A DNA stretch of 64,000 nt, taken from NCBI RefSeq assembly GCF_004114695.1, contig NZ_CP035310.1:966001-1030000 (forward strand), given 5' to 3'. A program made the position numbers and the translations under genes. The notes under the pieces are model-generated. The model was not told the DNA's origin. It saw only the letters and a list, made by a program, of their open reading frames with translations, and searched no databases. The DNA comes from Erythrobacter sp. HKB08 (GTDB lineage Bacteria; Pseudomonadota; Alphaproteobacteria; Sphingomonadales; Sphingomonadaceae). Shown piece by piece: positions 8,754 through 16,761 of the stretch; within the stretch, counting starts at the first letter, position 1, and each line of letters opens with the position of its first letter.

Positions 8754-9356
8754 ATGCACCGGGCGTCCCTGCGCCTGCTGACGGCTGCGACCGGTGCGCT
8801 GGCACTGGCGGCTTGCGGCAGCCAGTCGCCGCCCCCGGCCGATGCGCCGGAAACGGATATTCCCGAAGAGCTCCAGTCGGGCGCCGCGCCCGACCAGCCC
8901 GCTGCCGAAGCGGGCCTTGGCACGCCGATGGAAGAGCGGGTCGCGACGCTCGGCCTGCTCAACAAGCGCAACAACCTCACCGAAGACATCGAACTGCGCC
9001 CCGGCGAATCGCGCCGCATCGGCGATGTCATCATCCGCCTGTCGGCCTGCGAACGCACTGCGCCGTGGGAGATGCCGCAGGAAACCGGCGCGTTCGTCCA
9101 GGTCGTCGTGCGCGACAAGGTCGAGGACGAATGGCGGCGGATTTTCTCGGGCTGGATGTTCAAGCGCTCGCCGTCGCTGAACGTGGTCGAGCACCCGATC
9201 TACGACGTCTGGGTCAAGGACTGCGCAATGAGCTTCCCGGGCGAGGAAGACCCGTCGCCTTCGCGCCCCGCGCCGACCTCCGCGCCTGCGCCCGCAGCGG
9301 CTCCGTCGCCTGCGGCCTCGCCCAGCGAAGCGGCTTCCGACACCAACGAGGCGTAA
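8754..9356 (+). CDS. DUF2155 family lipoprotein
   Basis: The 200-residue protein has a lipobox-like signal (ALALAACGSQ). A Pro/Ala/Glu spacer leads into the DUF2155 core near residues 60-160, including LRPGESRRIGDVIIRLSACE, QVVVRDK, IFSGWMFKRSPSLNVVEHP and YDVWVKDC. DUF2155 proteins are periplasmic or envelope proteins of unknown function, commonly next to NDUFA12 and aat in alphaproteobacteria, as here. The last 50 residues are a Pro/Ala/Ser-rich tail encoded entirely antisense to the tail of aat. Confidence 0.82.
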   Translation: MHRASLRLLTAATGALALAACGSQSPPPADAPETDIPEELQSGAAPDQPAAEAGLGTPMEERVATLGLLNKRNNLTEDIELRPGESRRIGDVIIRLSACERTAPWEMPQETGAFVQVVVRDKVEDEWRRIFSGWMFKRSPSLNVVEHPIYDVWVKDCAMSFPGEEDPSPSRPAPTSAPAPAAAPSPAASPSEAASDTNEA

Positions 9357-9970
9357 GCTTCCGGCAGGCTCATGGCAGGCTTGCCGCCCGCTGCCGCCAG
9401 CCTTTCCAGATAGGCCTCCTGCGCGATCTCGATTGCGCCAAGCGAGGCGAGATGTTCGGTCATGAACTGGCAGTCGAGCAGCCGGTACCCGGCGCGCCGC
9501 ATCAGCGCGACGAGCCAGGCGAGTGCGACCTTGCTGGCATTGTCCGCCCGGCTGAACATGCTCTCGCCGCAGAACACCTGGTCGAAGGCGACGCCGTAGA
9601 GCCCGCCGACAAGCTCTTCCCCTTCCCAGCATTCGATCGAATGCGCATGGCCGACCTCGTGCAGCTGGCGATAGCTCGCCGCGATGCGGTAGCTGATCCA
9701 GCTTTCCGGGTGCCCTTCGCGCGGCGCGGCGCACAGGCTGACGACATCGGTGAAGGCGCGATCGATCGTCACCCGGTAGGTGTCGCGGCGCAGCACCTTG
9801 CGCAGCGTCTTCGAGCAGCGGAATCCCTCGAGCGGCAGGATGGCCCTGTCGCGCGGTTCGACCCAGAAGATTTCCGGGTCGTCGCGCCCGTCCGACATCG
9901 GGAAGATGCCGCTGCGATAGGCGAGCAGGAGCGTCTCCGGCGGGATCAGGGGGAAGGGCGAGCCGTGCAT
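9200..9970 (-). CDS. aat: Leucyl/phenylalanyl-tRNA--protein transferase
   Basis: Aat transfers Leu or Phe from tRNA to proteins with N-terminal Arg or Lys, making them N-end-rule substrates. The family core is clear: LLLAYRSGIFPMSDGRDDPE near the start, IFWVEPRDRAILPLEGF, ESWISYRIAASYRQLHEVGH, HSIECWEGEELVGGLYGV, FCGESMFSRADNASKVAL, and LLDCQFMTEHLASLGA. After about residue 205 it carries an Ala/Gly/Glu-rich tail of some 50 residues absent from the E. coli enzyme. That tail lies antisense to the DUF2155 gene tail. An alternative ATG at 9985 would add five residues. Confidence 0.93.
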   Translation of the reverse strand: MHGSPFPLIPPETLLLAYRSGIFPMSDGRDDPEIFWVEPRDRAILPLEGFRCSKTLRKVLRRDTYRVTIDRAFTDVVSLCAAPREGHPESWISYRIAASYRQLHEVGHAHSIECWEGEELVGGLYGVAFDQVFCGESMFSRADNASKVALAWLVALMRRAGYRLLDCQFMTEHLASLGAIEIAQEAYLERLAAAGGKPAMSLPEAYASLVSEAASLGEAAGDGAAAGAGAEVGAGREGDGSSSPGKLIAQSLTQTS

Positions 9971-10059
9971 GTCGCCTGTCCGCATACAAGAGTGCGCTGC
10001 ACCGGCCTAGAGGCGCTTGCAAAGCGCGCGCGCCCGCTCTAGAGGCAGCGCTCCCGTGC

Positions 10060-10135
10060 AGGGGTGTAGCTCAGCTGGTAGAGCATCGGTCTCCAAAACC
10101 GAGGGCCACGGGTTCGAATCCTGTCACCCCTGCCA
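10060..10135 (+). tRNA. tRNA-Trp (anticodon CCA)
   Basis: The 76-base gene folds as a standard cloverleaf. The acceptor AGGGGTG pairs with CACCCCT, the D-arm contains TAGCTCAGCTGGTAGAGCA, the anticodon stem CGGT/ACCG encloses CTCCAAA with anticodon CCA, and the T-loop is TTCGAAT. Discriminator G and an encoded CCA end it. A TTGCAA element lies about 40 bases upstream as a possible -35 box. In many relatives this tRNA directly precedes secE; here a small gene and a symporter intervene. Confidence 0.97.
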
Positions 10136-10237
10136 TTTTCTCCCATTTCGATTTCCCGTCACCGGCCCCGCGATGCGCGGCCGGGAACCTGCGCGGCATT
10201 TCAGGCGTTTGGCGTGCTGGATGGAGGAAGAATCGAA

Positions 10238-10402
10238 ATGGAGGCAAAGCCCATGTCGAGTATGTCTTTCCGTAGCAGCCGCCCGGACCGCTGGGTGGAA
10301 CCGCGCCAGAGCATGGACCCGACGCAGCGCATGATGCGCCACGGTCCGGTCCAGCCGATGCACAAGCCGAGCTTCTTCGCCCGGCTCCTCGGCCTCGACT
10401 GA
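10238..10402 (+). CDS. Small basic protein of unknown function
   Basis: This 54-residue protein begins MEAKPMSSMSFRSSRPDRWV and ends with a short hydrophobic tail, HKPSFFARLLGLD. The ATG is preceded by a strong GGAGGAAG ribosome binding site seven bases upstream, and the gene is followed by a strong terminator, both of which support real expression. An in-frame ATG at 10214 is less well placed. It has no recognisable domain. Its Met and Arg content is high, and it sits alone between tRNA-Trp and the opposing symporter gene. Confidence 0.5.
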   Translation: MEAKPMSSMSFRSSRPDRWVEPRQSMDPTQRMMRHGPVQPMHKPSFFARLLGLD

Positions 10403-10424
10403 CGCGGCAACAACGCCAAAACGA

Positions 10425-10456
10425 AAAGGGCCGGTCGCGCTGACCGGCCCTTTCCT
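10425..10456. terminator. Bidirectional Rho-independent terminator
   Basis: A perfect 12-bp stem (AAAGGGCCGGTC / GACCGGCCCTTT) with a 5-base loop is flanked by A-rich sequence on the left and T-rich sequence on the right. It can terminate the small plus-strand gene and the minus-strand symporter gene, which converge here. Confidence 0.85.
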
Positions 10457-10476
10457 TTTGTCGGTTGTGGAGGAGC

Positions 10477-12000
10477 CTAGTAATCCTCGGGCTCTTCCGG
10501 CGTTTCGGCGGTGTGCGTCGGGCCGGCATCCTTCTGCCCCTTGGCGAGCTTGAACACCACGCCGCTCAGCAGCGCGAGCGCCAGCAGGTTCGGCAGGGCC
10601 ATCGCGGCATTCGAGATGTCGCCAAGGCGCCAGACCAGCTCGGACGGCTGGGCCGCACCGATGAAGATCACCAGGCACCACAGGACGCGCCACGCCATGT
10701 GCAGCTTCTTCTCGCCTTTACGGCTCGAACCCTTGATCCGGTCGTAGAGGAAGGTGATCGCCCGCTCCCCGTAGTAGGACCACGTCAGCAGCGTGGTGAA
10801 GACGAACAGGATCAGGGCGACCGACGCGACCAGCGTACCGATCGGCACGCCGCCGAGCGTCATCGGGAAGGCCGCGGCGAAGGCGCCGCTGGTCATCTCG
10901 AAGCCGACGCGGTCGGACTGCCATGCGTGCAGCACCGCTTCGCCGCCTGCGGTGAAGTCGCCGCGAACGGTCAGGATGACGAGCGCGGTCATGGTGCAGA
11001 TGACGATGGTGTCGATGAAGGTGCCGAGCATTGCCATGCGGCCCTGCGTTTCCGGATCGTTGGTCTGCGCGACCGCGTGAGCGATCGCGGTCGAACCCTG
11101 GCCCGCTTCGTTCGAGAACAGGCCGCGTGCGACACCGGCACGGATCGCGATGATCATCGCAGCGCCCACGAAGCCGCCTGCCGCGCTCTGCGGGTTAAAC
11201 GCGCCGTGGAAGATCAGGTAGAACGTTTCGCCGAGGTCGCCGAAGTTCAAGATCAGCGCGATCACCGCCATCACGATATAAGCCGCAGCCATGAAGGGCA
11301 CGACCTTCTCGGCCACGCTACCGATCGACTTGATGCCGCCGATGATGACGATGAAGACGAGGATCGCGACGATCAGGCCGCCGAGCCATTCCTCGATGCC
11401 GAACAGTTCGTTGAGGCCGTCGGCCACCGCGTTCGCCTGGATCGAGTTGCCCGTGACGAGCGCGGAGAACAGCGTACCGAGACAGAACACCACGGCGAGC
11501 CAGGTCCATTTCTTGCCCAGGCCCATCATGATGTAGGTCATCGGACCGCCGCGCAGCACGCCGTCGCTGGTGCGCTCGCGGTAGCGGATCGCGAGCGAAC
11601 CTTCGGCGAAGGCGAGTGCCATGCCGAACAGCGCGGTGATCCACATCCAGAAGATCGCGCCCGGACCGCCGAGTGCAATCGCGGTCGCGACGCCGGCGAG
11701 GTTACCCGTGCCGACCTGTCCGGACAGCGCGGTGGAGAGCGCCGCGAAAGGCGAAATCTCGCCGTCGCCCTGGCTCTTGCGGCCGGCGAACAGGCCCTTG
11801 AAGGCGCTGCCCAGCTTTACGATCGGGTAGAAGCGAAGGCCGATCATGATCCATAGGCCGATGCCCAGCAGGATGATCGTCATCGGCGGGAAGGGGAGGA
11901 CTTCCACCCCGTTCCACGTGCCTACCCAGATGAAGTCGGATACGTTGGTGACCGGTTCGACCAACCGGTCGCCAAGACTTGGTGCCTGGCTTGTTGCCAT
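10477..12000 (-). CDS. Alanine/glycine:cation symporter family protein
   Basis: The 507-residue multi-pass inner-membrane protein belongs to the AGCS family, which imports Ala or Gly with Na+ or H+. Family motifs seen are FAALSTALSGQVGTGNLAGV near residue 85, the GGPGAIFWMWITALFGMALA segment, FAEGSLAIRYRE, and ARGLFSNEAGQGSTAIAHA near residue 290. About eleven hydrophobic helices span residues 35-485, and the C-terminus is a short charged tail. It is transcribed away from secE and interrupts the usual tRNA-Trp/secE adjacency. The exact substrate cannot be told from the sequence. Confidence 0.88.
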   Translation of the reverse strand: MATSQAPSLGDRLVEPVTNVSDFIWVGTWNGVEVLPFPPMTIILLGIGLWIMIGLRFYPIVKLGSAFKGLFAGRKSQGDGEISPFAALSTALSGQVGTGNLAGVATAIALGGPGAIFWMWITALFGMALAFAEGSLAIRYRERTSDGVLRGGPMTYIMMGLGKKWTWLAVVFCLGTLFSALVTGNSIQANAVADGLNELFGIEEWLGGLIVAILVFIVIIGGIKSIGSVAEKVVPFMAAAYIVMAVIALILNFGDLGETFYLIFHGAFNPQSAAGGFVGAAMIIAIRAGVARGLFSNEAGQGSTAIAHAVAQTNDPETQGRMAMLGTFIDTIVICTMTALVILTVRGDFTAGGEAVLHAWQSDRVGFEMTSGAFAAAFPMTLGGVPIGTLVASVALILFVFTTLLTWSYYGERAITFLYDRIKGSSRKGEKKLHMAWRVLWCLVIFIGAAQPSELVWRLGDISNAAMALPNLLALALLSGVVFKLAKGQKDAGPTHTAETPEEPEDY

Positions 12001-12097
12001 TGTCAGGAAACCCCTCTTGCGTCCCTTGATGTCAGGCGGGGCACGCTAGAGAGGCGCGGGCCGCTTGGAAAGGCGCAATTGCCCGCCTCTCCCCCGC

Positions 12098-12126
12098 TTG
12101 CCTTTTACAGCGGCGGAGCCTACATG
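12098..12126 (+). promoter_or_regulatory. Candidate promoter for secE-nusG
   Basis: TTGCCT and TACATG are spaced by 17 bases and lie about 120 bases upstream of the secE start, in the divergent gap with the symporter gene. The match is moderate and based on sequence only. Confidence 0.35.
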
Positions 12127-12242
12127 CGCTTCGTCTTCCGACATCGATGATGGAATAAGCCCCTCCCGGACTTGAACCGGGGCGGCGAACTCCCCATCCC
12201 GGAAGGCAGGAACAGATTTTGGACAGGACGGAAGGTCACGCC

Positions 12243-12452
12243 ATGGCCGAGGAAAAGAAAAGCCGGACATCGCCCGCGGAATTCGTGCAGCAGGTGCGCA
12301 CCGAAGCGAGCAAGGTCGTCTGGCCGACGCGCGAGGAAACCATCCGCACGGCGATCTTCGTCGGCATCATGATGGTGATCCTCTCGCTGTTCTTCCTCGG
12401 CGTCGATTCGGCCTTCAGCGCCATCGTCGGCTGGCTCCTCAGCCTCGCCTGA
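12243..12452 (+). CDS. secE: Preprotein translocase subunit SecE
   Basis: The 69-residue short-form SecE begins MAEEKKSRTSPAEFVQQVRT. It has the conserved amphipathic EASKVVWPTREETIRTAIFV segment, followed by one transmembrane helix (GIMMVILSLFFLGVDSAFSA). This single-TM form is typical of most bacteria, unlike the three-TM E. coli protein. It clamps SecY in the SecYEG channel. A GGAAGG-like ribosome binding site lies upstream. It forms an operon with nusG, whose ATG is 19 bases after the secE stop. Confidence 0.95.
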   Translation: MAEEKKSRTSPAEFVQQVRTEASKVVWPTREETIRTAIFVGIMMVILSLFFLGVDSAFSAIVGWLLSLA

Positions 12453-12471
12453 TAGAAAAGTAAGGAACATC

Positions 12472-13008
12472 ATGGCTCGCTGGTACATCATCCACGCCTA
12501 TTCCGGTTTCGAGAACAAGGTTCGCGACGCGATCATCGCCGAAGCCGAGCGGCTGGGCCTGTCCGAAGCGGTCGAGGACGTGCAGGTTCCGACCGAGACG
12601 GTCACCGAGATCAAGCGCGGCAAGAAGGTCCAGGTCGAACGCAAGTTCATGCCGGGCTACGTGCTCGCCAAGCTCAAGATGACCGACGACGTCTATCACC
12701 TCGTCAAGAACACCCCGAAGGTGACCGGCTTCCTCGGCACCAACAACAAGCCGCAGCCGATTTCCGAGAAGGAAGCGGCGCGCTATTTCGGCGGTGTGGA
12801 AGAGGCCAAGGCCGCTCCGAAGAAGGACATTCACGTCGATTACGAGATCGGCGACCAGGTCAAGGTGCTCGACGGGCCCTTCGCCAGCTTCAACGGCGTG
12901 GTCGAGGAACTCGATTTCGACAAGGCGAAGGTCAAGGTTTCGGTTTCGATCTTCGGCCGTGCAACGCCGGTCGAACTGGATTTCGACCAGGTCGAACTAG
13001 TCAAGTAA
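12472..13008 (+). CDS. nusG: Transcription termination/antitermination factor NusG
   Basis: The 178-residue protein has the NGN domain (MARWYIIHAYSGFENKVRDA, VERKFMPGYVLAKLKMTDDV, KVTGFLGT) and a C-terminal KOW domain (GDQVKVLDGPFASFNGVVEE). It binds RNA polymerase to suppress pausing and couples transcription to Rho or ribosomes. Its length is normal. It follows secE with an AAGTAAGGA ribosome binding site, and a strong intrinsic terminator lies 28 bases beyond its stop, so the secE-nusG unit ends here rather than reading into rplK. Confidence 0.97.
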   Translation: MARWYIIHAYSGFENKVRDAIIAEAERLGLSEAVEDVQVPTETVTEIKRGKKVQVERKFMPGYVLAKLKMTDDVYHLVKNTPKVTGFLGTNNKPQPISEKEAARYFGGVEEAKAAPKKDIHVDYEIGDQVKVLDGPFASFNGVVEELDFDKAKVKVSVSIFGRATPVELDFDQVELVK

Positions 13009-13035
13009 CCGGGCCACCGATAAACCCGATTACGA

Positions 13036-13078
13036 GAAGGGGCGCCTTGCCATCCGGCAGGGCGCCCCTTCGTTTTTT
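13036..13078 (+). terminator. Rho-independent terminator after nusG
   Basis: An 11-bp stem (GAAGGGGCGCC / GGCGCCCCTTC), with further pairing inside the loop, is followed by GTTTTTTG. It separates nusG from the convergent pspA gene. Confidence 0.88.
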
Positions 13079-13098
13079 GACCAGAGATAGTCGCGGGT

Positions 13099-13791
13099 TC
13101 AGGCAGCCTTGGGCTTGCGCTTGCTGCCGGAACTCTTGCCCTTCGCGGGCTTGGAGGACTTGGCGCGCATCGCGGCCAGTTCCTCGTCGATATTGCGGTC
13201 GCGCTGCATTTCCTCGATCTCGCGATCGACCGAGGCATTGCCGCGGCACGATGCCGTATCGTCGGTCGCGAATTCGGTGCGACGCTCGAGCTCGCTGATG
13301 CGCTCCATGCGGCGATCGACACGGCTCGGCGAGCTGCCGGTGGTCCCGGAGCGTTCGCCGTCGGCGGCGCGCTGGTCACGCAGGCGGTCGCGCGTCTCGC
13401 TGCGCTTTTCCTCGAGCTCCTTGATAGCCGACTTGATCTCCGCGAGATCTTCTTCGGTATCGACGATGTCCTTGCGCAGCTGCTCCATCGACTTGCGGCA
13501 TTCGTCGCGCGCGACGAGCGCCGCACGGGCGAGATCCTCGCGTCCGTTGTCGACTGCTGCCTGCGCCTTGTCGCTCCAGTCCGCTTCGCGCAGCTCGCAC
13601 TGGGCGAGATTGGTTTCGAGACGGTCCTTCTGGCGGCGTGCCTTGGTCCGCTCGCCCTCGAGCGAAATGATCGCCTCTTCGCATTCGCGCTGAAGCTGGT
13701 GCAGCATCTTCGCCGGGTTCGAGGCGCGCTCGACCACATGCGTGACATTGCTCGAAATAAGTTCTTTCACCTGAATGGCGATACGATACAT
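13099..13791 (-). CDS. PspA/IM30 family protein
   Basis: This 230-residue protein is almost wholly coiled-coil and starts MYRIAIQVKELISSNVTHVV, an amphipathic membrane-binding helix. A hallmark SNPAKMLHQLQRECEEAIIS segment follows, then long heptad-rich helices to about residue 150. PspA proteins coat and stabilise stressed inner membranes. The C-terminal 60 residues differ from E. coli PspA: a Ser/Thr-rich linker, a helix with DREIEEMQRDRNIDEELAAM and a Lys/Ser-rich basic tail. No pspBC or pspF is nearby. It lies opposite to and between nusG and rplK. Confidence 0.82.
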   Translation of the reverse strand: MYRIAIQVKELISSNVTHVVERASNPAKMLHQLQRECEEAIISLEGERTKARRQKDRLETNLAQCELREADWSDKAQAAVDNGREDLARAALVARDECRKSMEQLRKDIVDTEEDLAEIKSAIKELEEKRSETRDRLRDQRAADGERSGTTGSSPSRVDRRMERISELERRTEFATDDTASCRGNASVDREIEEMQRDRNIDEELAAMRAKSSKPAKGKSSGSKRKPKAA

Positions 13792-14163
13792 CTGCGTCCC
13801 TCCAATTTCCCCGATCTATACTTCATTCCTAAAAGACAAAGATTAACAATGGCTTTGGCTGATTTTCTGGTCGGAATGAACGCAGATCCGCAGTAATTAG
13901 CGGGTTTACCGCCTAACGCCCGAAGTGAATTGTATTTGCGCGTCATTTGCTCAAGGGCGTGGAGGCGGCTCGCTGGAGCAGGGCAAGGACACCCGAATCG
14001 CTTGCATTTACGGATGGAAACGCTATGTGCGCGCCTTCCCAAGCGACAGCTTCGGAAAAACCATGCGGGAGGAGGTTCGCCTCTGCCTGACCGCTCAACA
14101 TGAGAATGGCATCGACGCCCGGCCCGCCGGGCAGCCGTTCGACAGTGTGAAAGGAACCGCCTC
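13792..14163. other. Intergenic region upstream of rplK (372 bases)
   Basis: No gene is supported here; short frames entering rplK are shadows. The left part is AT-rich and should contain the pspA promoter. A candidate rplK promoter, TTGCAT, 16 bases, TATGTG, lies at 14002-14029. That would give a leader of roughly 125 bases, long enough for autoregulation by L1 or L11, but I do not see a convincing conserved leader structure. Confidence 0.4.
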
Positions 14164-14595
14164 ATGGCGAAGAAAATCGAAGGCTACATCAAGCTGCAGG
14201 TGCCCGCGGGCACTGCAAACCCGTCGCCGCCGATCGGCCCGGCACTGGGCCAGCGCGGCGTCAACATCATGGAATTCTGCAAGGCGTTCAACGCCGCTAC
14301 GCAGGACCTCGAAAAGAACGCTCCGATCCCGACGGTCATCACCGTTTACGCGGACCGCTCGTTCAGCTTCACCACCAAGACCCCGCCGGCGTCGTACTAC
14401 CTGAAGAAGGCTGCCAAGCTGAAGTCGGGTTCGAAGGAGCCGGGCAAGGTTTCGGCCGGGACCATCAAGCGCAGCGCGGTGAAGGAAATCGCCGAAGCGA
14501 AGATGGCCGACCTGAACGCGAACGACGTCGACCAGGCCATGAAGATCATCGAAGGCTCCGCGCGTTCGATGGGCCTCGAAGTGGTGGAGGGCTGA
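14164..14595 (+). CDS. rplK: 50S ribosomal protein L11
   Basis: The 143-residue protein begins [20 protein letters not shown]. It contains the proline-rich [20 protein letters not shown] motif and the C-terminal rRNA-binding domain ([20 protein letters not shown], ending [12 protein letters not shown]). It binds 23S rRNA at the GTPase-associated centre and is needed for stringent-factor activation. A GAAAGGAAC ribosome binding site precedes it. It is followed after 4 bases by rplA. Confidence 0.98.
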   Translation: MAKKIEGYIKLQVPAGTANPSPPIGPALGQRGVNIMEFCKAFNAATQDLEKNAPIPTVITVYADRSFSFTTKTPPASYYLKKAAKLKSGSKEPGKVSAGTIKRSAVKEIAEAKMADLNANDVDQAMKIIEGSARSMGLEVVEG

Positions 14596-14599
14596 ACCA

Positions 14600-15292
14600 A
14601 TGGCTAAGCAGACCAAGAAGCAGAAGCAGGTTGCAGCTCTCGACAGCGAGAAGCTCTACACCGTGGACGAAGCAATCGCCACGCTGCGCGAACACAAGGC
14701 GAAGTTCGACGAGACCGTCGAAGTCGCGATGAACCTCGGCGTCGATCCGCGCCACGCAGACCAGATGGTCCGCGGCATGGTTTCGCTCCCGAGCGGCACT
14801 GGCAAGGACGTCAAGGTCGCAGTCTTCGCACGCGGCGACAACGCCGAGAAGGCTGCCGCAGCTGGTGCCGACAAGGTCGGTGCCGAAGACCTGATGGAAG
14901 ACATGCAGAACGGCAACCTCGACTATGACCGCGTGATCGCCACGCCGGACATGATGGGTGTCGTCGGCCGTCTCGGTAAGGTTCTGGGTCCGAAGGGCCT
15001 GATGCCGAACCCGAAGCTCGGCACCGTCACGCCGAACGTGGAACAGGCCGTCAAGGACGCCAAGGGCGGCCAGGTCGAATTCCGCGTCGAGAAGATGGGC
15101 ATCATCCACTCGGGCATCGGCAAGCTGTCGTTCAAGGACGAAGACCTGAAGGCGAACTTCAAGGCTCTGACCGAAGCGGTCGTCAAGGCGAAGCCGACGG
15201 GCGCCAAGGGCAAGTACGTCAAGAAGGTTTCGCTGACCTCCTCGATGGGTCCGGGCCTCAAGGTCGACCTGAGCGAAGTCGAAGGCGCGTAA
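14600..15292 (+). CDS. rplA: 50S ribosomal protein L1
   Basis: The 230-residue protein has the L1 core: [57 protein letters not shown] and [21 protein letters not shown]1 binds 23S rRNA in the mobile stalk and commonly represses its own operon. Here rplK-rplA ends at a terminator and is not followed by rplJ-rplL, so the stalk and RNA polymerase genes must lie elsewhere. Confidence 0.98.
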   Translation: MAKQTKKQKQVAALDSEKLYTVDEAIATLREHKAKFDETVEVAMNLGVDPRHADQMVRGMVSLPSGTGKDVKVAVFARGDNAEKAAAAGADKVGAEDLMEDMQNGNLDYDRVIATPDMMGVVGRLGKVLGPKGLMPNPKLGTVTPNVEQAVKDAKGGQVEFRVEKMGIIHSGIGKLSFKDEDLKANFKALTEAVVKAKPTGAKGKYVKKVSLTSSMGPGLKVDLSEVEGA

Positions 15293-15313
15293 CTTTCGCC
15301 TGACACGAATTCG

Positions 15314-15350
15314 AAAGGGCCGGGGGAGCGATCCTCCGGCCCTTTTGCTT
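15314..15350 (+). terminator. Rho-independent terminator after rplA
   Basis: A stem with AAAGGGCCGG / CCGGCCCTTT, continued by GGGA/TCCT pairing around a small loop, is followed by TTTTGCTTT. It lies 22 bases after the rplA stop and isolates the L11-L1 unit. Confidence 0.85.
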
Positions 15351-15390
15351 TGTCGCCGCCCCGCGCTAGTATGTGCGCGGGGGTACAATC

Positions 15391-15921
15391 ATGGACAGAT
15401 CGACACTGGGCGGTTGCGGCATGCTGCTCGCCTTCGCCATCCTGGCGATGGGCGCATGGGAACTGCTTTACGAAGGGTCGAGCGAGGGTTGGCAGACTCT
15501 CATCGTCGGCGGGGCGATCCTGCTGATCGGGTTCTTCGTCGCCTCGTGGGAAATCTGGTTCGGCGGCGTCACATTGCGCCGCGAGGAGCCTTCCGAGGCA
15601 TCGCCGGAGGAAACGTCACCGCCTCCTCCGGCCGACGCGAAACCCGGACCGGCTCGCTTCACCATTCACCAGACCGGCGACGACACTGCTGTCGACCGTG
15701 CGCAGCGAATCCTCGAAGCGGATCCGCGCATCACCTCGATCGTCGAGGAGGGCGGGCGCTGGTATTCCGTGCCGGATGGCGACGACCTGCCCGAATGGAA
15801 TGCGCTTCGCATTTATTGCGAGGTCGATGACCTCGATGCCTTCATGGAAGAGGTGAGCGAGACGCTGAAGGCCCAGCTTTCAGCGAGCGACTATGGCAAG
15901 CTGACCATCGCGCATTACTGA
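15391..15921 (+). CDS. Two-TM protein with C-terminal ferredoxin-like domain, function unknown
   Basis: The 176-residue protein has two hydrophobic helices ([20 protein letters not shown] and [20 protein letters not shown]). A Pro/Glu-rich linker follows around residues 70-95, then a soluble domain of about 80 residues ([39 protein letters not shown]). The soluble part alternates beta and alpha elements but I cannot assign it to a family. An ATG at 15373 in the same frame is also possible; the chosen one has a GGGGGT element before it. Confidence 0.6.
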   Translation: MDRSTLGGCGMLLAFAILAMGAWELLYEGSSEGWQTLIVGGAILLIGFFVASWEIWFGGVTLRREEPSEASPEETSPPPPADAKPGPARFTIHQTGDDTAVDRAQRILEADPRITSIVEEGGRWYSVPDGDDLPEWNALRIYCEVDDLDAFMEEVSETLKAQLSASDYGKLTIAHY

Positions 15922-15934
15922 AAAGGCGGCGGGA

Positions 15935-16702
15935 TCAGATGCCGCCCGGCGTGAAATCCCAGCCATTCTCGCCAAGCCCTTCGCACAGGGCATTCATGCA
16001 GCTCTGCAATTCGTCCGCATCGGTCGAGCGGATGACGAAGTTCGACCCGACCTTGCCGTCGCGGAAGAAGGGATAGCTGCCGATCTGGCATTTCTCGTGC
16101 GCCTGTTCGACTTCGGCGAGGAGCGCGGCGACTTCGCTTTCAGGGATGAAGCCGCCGACCGTCTCGCTGATGAGCGGCGCGCCGCCTTCGAGTTCTCCGG
16201 TCAGCGAATCGAGCATGCCGGCGGTGATGTGCGGCACCCCTGCCATCAGGAAGATGTTGCCCAGCCTGATGCCCGGCGCGCCCGACATGCGGTTGGGGAT
16301 GAGCTCGGCACCGTCCGGCACACGCGCCATGCGCAGGCGGCCTTCGTTGATGCCGCCCTTGTCGGCATAGTAGCGTTCGAGGATCGCGCGCGCCTGCGGA
16401 TGGATCACCACGTCGACGCCGAGAGCGGCCGCGATCGCATCGACGGTAATGTCGTCATGCGTCGGCCCGATACCGCCGGTGGTGAACATGTAGTCGTTCT
16501 CGGCCCGGACTTCGTTGAACGCCTTGACGATCTTCTCTTGCACGTCCGGCACGACGCGCACCTCGGCAAGGCGGATGCCCTGCACCTGCAGCCAGCGCGC
16601 AACCTGTGCGATATTCTTGTCCTGCGTGCGGCCGGACAGGATCTCGTCACCGATGATGAGAAGGCCGGCGGTCCAGATACGATCTTTGTCGGAAGAGCTC
16701 AT
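15935..16702 (-). CDS. CinA-like / molybdopterin-binding domain protein
   Basis: The 255-residue protein starts with a MoaB/MogA-like fold: AGLLIIGDEILSGRTQDKNI, QVQGIRLAEVRVVPDV and FTTGGIGPTHDDITVDAIAA. These are the motifs of the N-terminal domain of competence/damage-inducible protein CinA. The C-terminal nicotinamide-nucleotide amidase domain is absent, leaving the COG1058-type short form, whose function is not settled. The second half (FIPESEVAALLAEVEQAHEK, SYPFFRDGKVGSNFVIRST) matches the KH-like region of that family. Confidence 0.82.
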   Translation of the reverse strand: MSSSDKDRIWTAGLLIIGDEILSGRTQDKNIAQVARWLQVQGIRLAEVRVVPDVQEKIVKAFNEVRAENDYMFTTGGIGPTHDDITVDAIAAALGVDVVIHPQARAILERYYADKGGINEGRLRMARVPDGAELIPNRMSGAPGIRLGNIFLMAGVPHITAGMLDSLTGELEGGAPLISETVGGFIPESEVAALLAEVEQAHEKCQIGSYPFFRDGKVGSNFVIRSTDADELQSCMNALCEGLGENGWDFTPGGI

Positions 16703-16761
16703 GCAGCCTGACTAGGCGAGCCGTAGCCCGAGTTAAAGAGCGAAGCGGGACGGGCGGAGAA

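Noticed and set aside
10060..10135. tRNA-Trp as a second integration site
   Set aside because: No integrase is nearby, and I found no repeat of its 3' end flanking the symporter gene.
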